DNA from: a bacterium | Lineage (GTDB): Bacteria; Bacillota; Clostridia; Oscillospirales; Acutalibacteraceae | Reading direction: 5' to 3' | Assembly: GCA_020627425.1 (NCBI GenBank) | Contig: JAHKXX010000176.1 | Coordinates: 1 to 7,090, forward strand | DNA: 7,090 nt | Part shown: positions 5,882-7,090 of the stretch, piece by piece | How positions within the stretch are numbered: position 1 is the stretch's first letter | Layout: every line of letters starts with the position of its first letter | Notes under the pieces: model-generated | Told to the model about the DNA's origin: nothing | The model's database searches: none | The model's input: only the letters and a program-made list of their open reading frames with translations | Position numbers and translations under genes: made by a program

Positions 5882-6358
5882 ATGGAATCCCGTTTCCGCA
5901 AATATCTCAAGGAATTACAGGATGGTGTTGAAGCTACTTCTGCACTAAGAGAATTACATAAGTCTTTTGCTGTACTGTCTCAGGAACAGCAAAAATATGC
6001 AAAGATTTTCCTGACAGATGTTCAGCAGGGTAATATAGTTGTTTCGGATAGTAAAACACTCATAGACTATATAAATCAATATCAATCTGATGCTCAGAAT
6101 GACAGAATACATAAATTTGCTTTAGCGCTTGGAGTCGACGAAGAATTACTCAGAGCATTTATGAACCGCAGTATAAATGAAAACAATATTAACGAATTCG
6201 GATTATTTGACAGATTAAAAGCAACCGTTGATAAAGAAAAAGCAAAAGCCTTTTTTGAAAAAACAGAAGGCGCTTCTGTAAAACCGTTCCGTATTCCTGT
6301 AAAGGTTGACACTATCCTGAGAAAATTCATTCTCAGCGGTGGATTTGATGTAGGATAA
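5882..6358 (+). CDS. hsdR fragment 3: C-terminal helical domain
   Basis: The same frame as fragment 2 goes on after the ochre codon with YSFETKDGN ... YLTLAQRYKELF (5687-5800), so the first methionine at 5882 is not a true start. The rest is highly charged and helical (for example LKELQDGVEATSALREL, ALALGVDEELLRAFM) and ends in ILRKFILSGGFDVG. In EcoR124-type HsdR this end is the helical domain that docks on the methyltransferase core; its partner HsdM is missing here. Confidence 0.7.
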   Translation: MESRFRKYLKELQDGVEATSALRELHKSFAVLSQEQQKYAKIFLTDVQQGNIVVSDSKTLIDYINQYQSDAQNDRIHKFALALGVDEELLRAFMNRSINENNINEFGLFDRLKATVDKEKAKAFFEKTEGASVKPFRIPVKVDTILRKFILSGGFDVG

Positions 6359-6365
6359 ACCTACA
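6349..6365 (+). terminator. Short hairpin over the hsdR stop codon
   Basis: TGTAGG (6349-6354) and CCTACA (6360-6365) form a perfect 6-bp stem with loop ATAAA, which contains the TAA stop. No T-run follows (GCAGATGACA), so at best it is a weak terminator or mRNA 3' end structure. Confidence 0.25.
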
Positions 6366-6395
6366 GCAGATGACATACAATCCAACACAAAATTA

Positions 6396-6424
6396 TTGAT
6401 TTTGATATTTTGTTATGGTATAAT
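6396..6424 (+). promoter_or_regulatory. Sigma-A-type promoter with extended -10 for the ATPase gene
   Basis: TTGATT (6396-6401) and TATAAT (6419-6424) are 17 bp apart, the ideal spacing. The -10 box is a perfect consensus and is preceded by TGG (6416-6418), the extended -10 TGn motif. The DNA around it is strongly A+T-rich. The start of transcription would fall near 6431, leaving a leader of about 38 nt. Confidence 0.75.
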
Positions 6425-6433
6425 TAACAAAAT
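6407..6433. promoter_or_regulatory. Operator-like inverted repeat around the -10 box
   Basis: ATTTTGTTA (6407-6415) and TAACAAAAT (6425-6433) are perfect 9-bp inverted repeats. The 9-nt spacer is exactly TGGTATAAT, the extended -10. A dimeric repressor bound here would block RNA polymerase. The regulator is not in the window. A+T-rich promoters can yield such symmetry by chance, so this is a suggestion. Confidence 0.5.
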
Positions 6434-6453
6434 GCAGATTATAATAGTTTTGT

Positions 6454-6461
6454 AAAGGAAG
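6454..6461 (+). promoter_or_regulatory. Ribosome binding site of the ATPase gene
   Basis: AAAGGAAG ends 7 nt before ATG 6469-6471, a good match to the Shine-Dalgarno consensus that fixes the start of the ATPase. Confidence 0.7.
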
Positions 6462-6468
6462 TGCCGAT

Positions 6469-7090
6469 ATGATAAAAAGAAAGCTGTATCTTAGTCAGAT
6501 AGAACCGCTTATAGATGTTGACATTATAAAAGTGCTGACTGGAATACGCAGAAGCGGTAAAACCGTATTACTTTCGCAGGTTCAGGATCTTTTGATAAAT
6601 AAAGGAATTGATAGAAACAATATCATCAGCATCAATCTTGAATCTGCTCTGAATCGCAAGCTACAGAACGCCGATACTTTATATGAGTATGTTTCATCAA
6701 AAGCAAAGGAAGCAAGCGGAAAGATCTATATTTTTCTGGATGAGATACAGGAGACTGAGCATTGGGAAAAGGTCATAAATTCATTTCGTGTGGATTTTCA
6801 GTGTGACATCTATATCACAGGATCAAACTCCAAGCTTTTATCCGGTGAACTTGCTACCTATCTTGCAGGAAGGTATGTTCAGATACATGTGTATCCGTTT
6901 ACACTTGCCGAAACAAAGGAATATCTGTTATCCGAAAATCTTTTTGAATCGGATAGCAGGCTGTTTGCCGATTATCTGAAATACGGCGGATTTCCGCAGG
7001 TCTGGCAGATGAAGGACGAGCATACCCAGAATATTTATCTCAGAGACTTGTATGATGCAATTGTTCTTCGGGACATTGTTTCAAGATACA
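6469..7090 (+). CDS. AAA_14/DUF4143-type ATP-binding protein, 3' end beyond window
   Basis: The open frame gives 207 residues and continues off the edge. Walker A is GIRRSGKT (25-32), Walker B is IYIFLDEIQ (86-94), and TGSNSKLLSGE (117-127) followed by YLAGRYVQIHVYPFTLAE is the hallmark sensor-1 region of the AAA_14 family. LKYGGFPQVW (170-179) and YLRDLYDAIVLRDIV lead into the DUF4143 C-terminal domain, which should end near residue 400. These STAND/AAA-like proteins are common in gut Firmicutes and Bacteroidetes genomes, often in defence or mobile regions; their role is mostly unknown, and some are proposed to act as toxin- or DNA-linked ATPases. Unlike its neighbours, this gene shows no lesion and has its own promoter and ribosome site. 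It is 110 nt downstream of hsdR and transcribed independently, so no shared function is implied. Confidence 0.9.
   Translation, partial: MIKRKLYLSQIEPLIDVDIIKVLTGIRRSGKTVLLSQVQDLLINKGIDRNNIISINLESALNRKLQNADTLYEYVSSKAKEASGKIYIFLDEIQETEHWEKVINSFRVDFQCDIYITGSNSKLLSGELATYLAGRYVQIHVYPFTLAETKEYLLSENLFESDSRLFADYLKYGGFPQVWQMKDEHTQNIYLRDLYDAIVLRDIVSRY

Larger units (their letters stand above)
3199..6358 (+). pseudogene. hsdR: Type I restriction endonuclease subunit R (EcoR124-like), two ochre codons and one frameshift
   Basis: HsdR is the ATP-driven translocase and nuclease of type I restriction. Repairing three lesions gives about 1052 residues, close to EcoR124I HsdR. In repaired numbering the nuclease site is D149, E163-x-K165 (GDFTLL ... 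HVELKK); Walker A TTGSGKT ends at K307-T308; DECH is at 411-414; FTGTP at 437-441; DQMLTGFDS and QAFSRTNRLF are the C-terminal helicase motifs. These are the family's catalytic residues and all are present, so the decay is recent. The lesions are TAA 3397-3399 (between LTE and EMHQ), one extra A in the run 4674-4678 (restoring DVRK-AVALEKAK), and TAA 5684-5686 (between KWSMR and YSFET). It ends at TAA 6356. The gene cannot make full-length protein as written unless there is readthrough. Confidence 0.9.

Noticed and set aside
6317..6336. Hairpin CTGAGAA / TTCTCAG near the end of hsdR
   Set aside because: The 7-bp stem lies inside conserved hsdR coding sequence and no T-run follows, so it is not a terminator.
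6440..6445. Second TATAAT downstream of the main promoter
   Set aside because: No acceptable -35 element lies 16-18 bp upstream; the box is probably chance in A+T-rich DNA.
1..7090. CRISPR arrays, tRNA, rRNA, insertion sequences
   Set aside because: I saw no regularly spaced repeats, no cloverleaf-like or rRNA sequence, and no transposase or integrase reading frame on either strand.

Overview
The window looks like a low-to-moderate GC Firmicutes chromosome, most likely a gut or rumen clostridial lineage (Ruminococcus-like). This rests on strong GGAGG-type ribosome sites, the family types of HsdS and HsdR, and the accessory primase/VWA gene set; it is inference, not proof. It is a damaged accessory region: two divergent gene blocks meet at one breakpoint near 2420-2440, and almost every gene in it carries a lesion. 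I found no rRNA, tRNA, CRISPR array, transposase or integrase.

Left block (1-2430, minus strand; transcribed from about 2430 down to 1): a 5'-truncated gene resembling a phage/ICE single-strand annealing or recombination-associated protein, an 86-residue protein of unknown function, a CHC2 zinc-finger primase with a Toprim-like (DUF3854-type) C-terminal part broken by a frameshift at a T-run, and a CobT-like VWA (MIDAS) protein that runs off the left edge. The tight spacing suggests one operon, and the gene mix suggests cargo or replication genes of an integrative or phage-derived element. The primase and VWA genes seem fused by a deletion near 600, and the VWA frame has an ochre codon just before its apparent start.

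Right block (2429-6358, plus strand): remains of an EcoR124-type (type IC-like) restriction-modification operon. Only the last 25 codons of hsdM survive. hsdS is half-size, with one target recognition domain and a perfect 20-bp palindrome inserted in frame, and it reads in frame into hsdR. hsdR has all family motifs (PD-ExK nuclease, Walker A, DECH, SF2 C-terminal motifs) but is cut by two in-frame TAA codons and one +1-base insertion. With no methyltransferase here, an active HsdR would be dangerous to the host, so the decay of hsdR makes sense.

Right edge (6359-7090): a healthy-looking promoter with an extended -10 box, framed by a 9-bp inverted repeat, drives an intact AAA_14/DUF4143-type ATPase that runs off the window. 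Two of the lesions are single-base length changes in A/T homopolymers, so sequencing error must be excluded before all the damage is read as biology; the ochre codons and the breakpoint are not explained that way.
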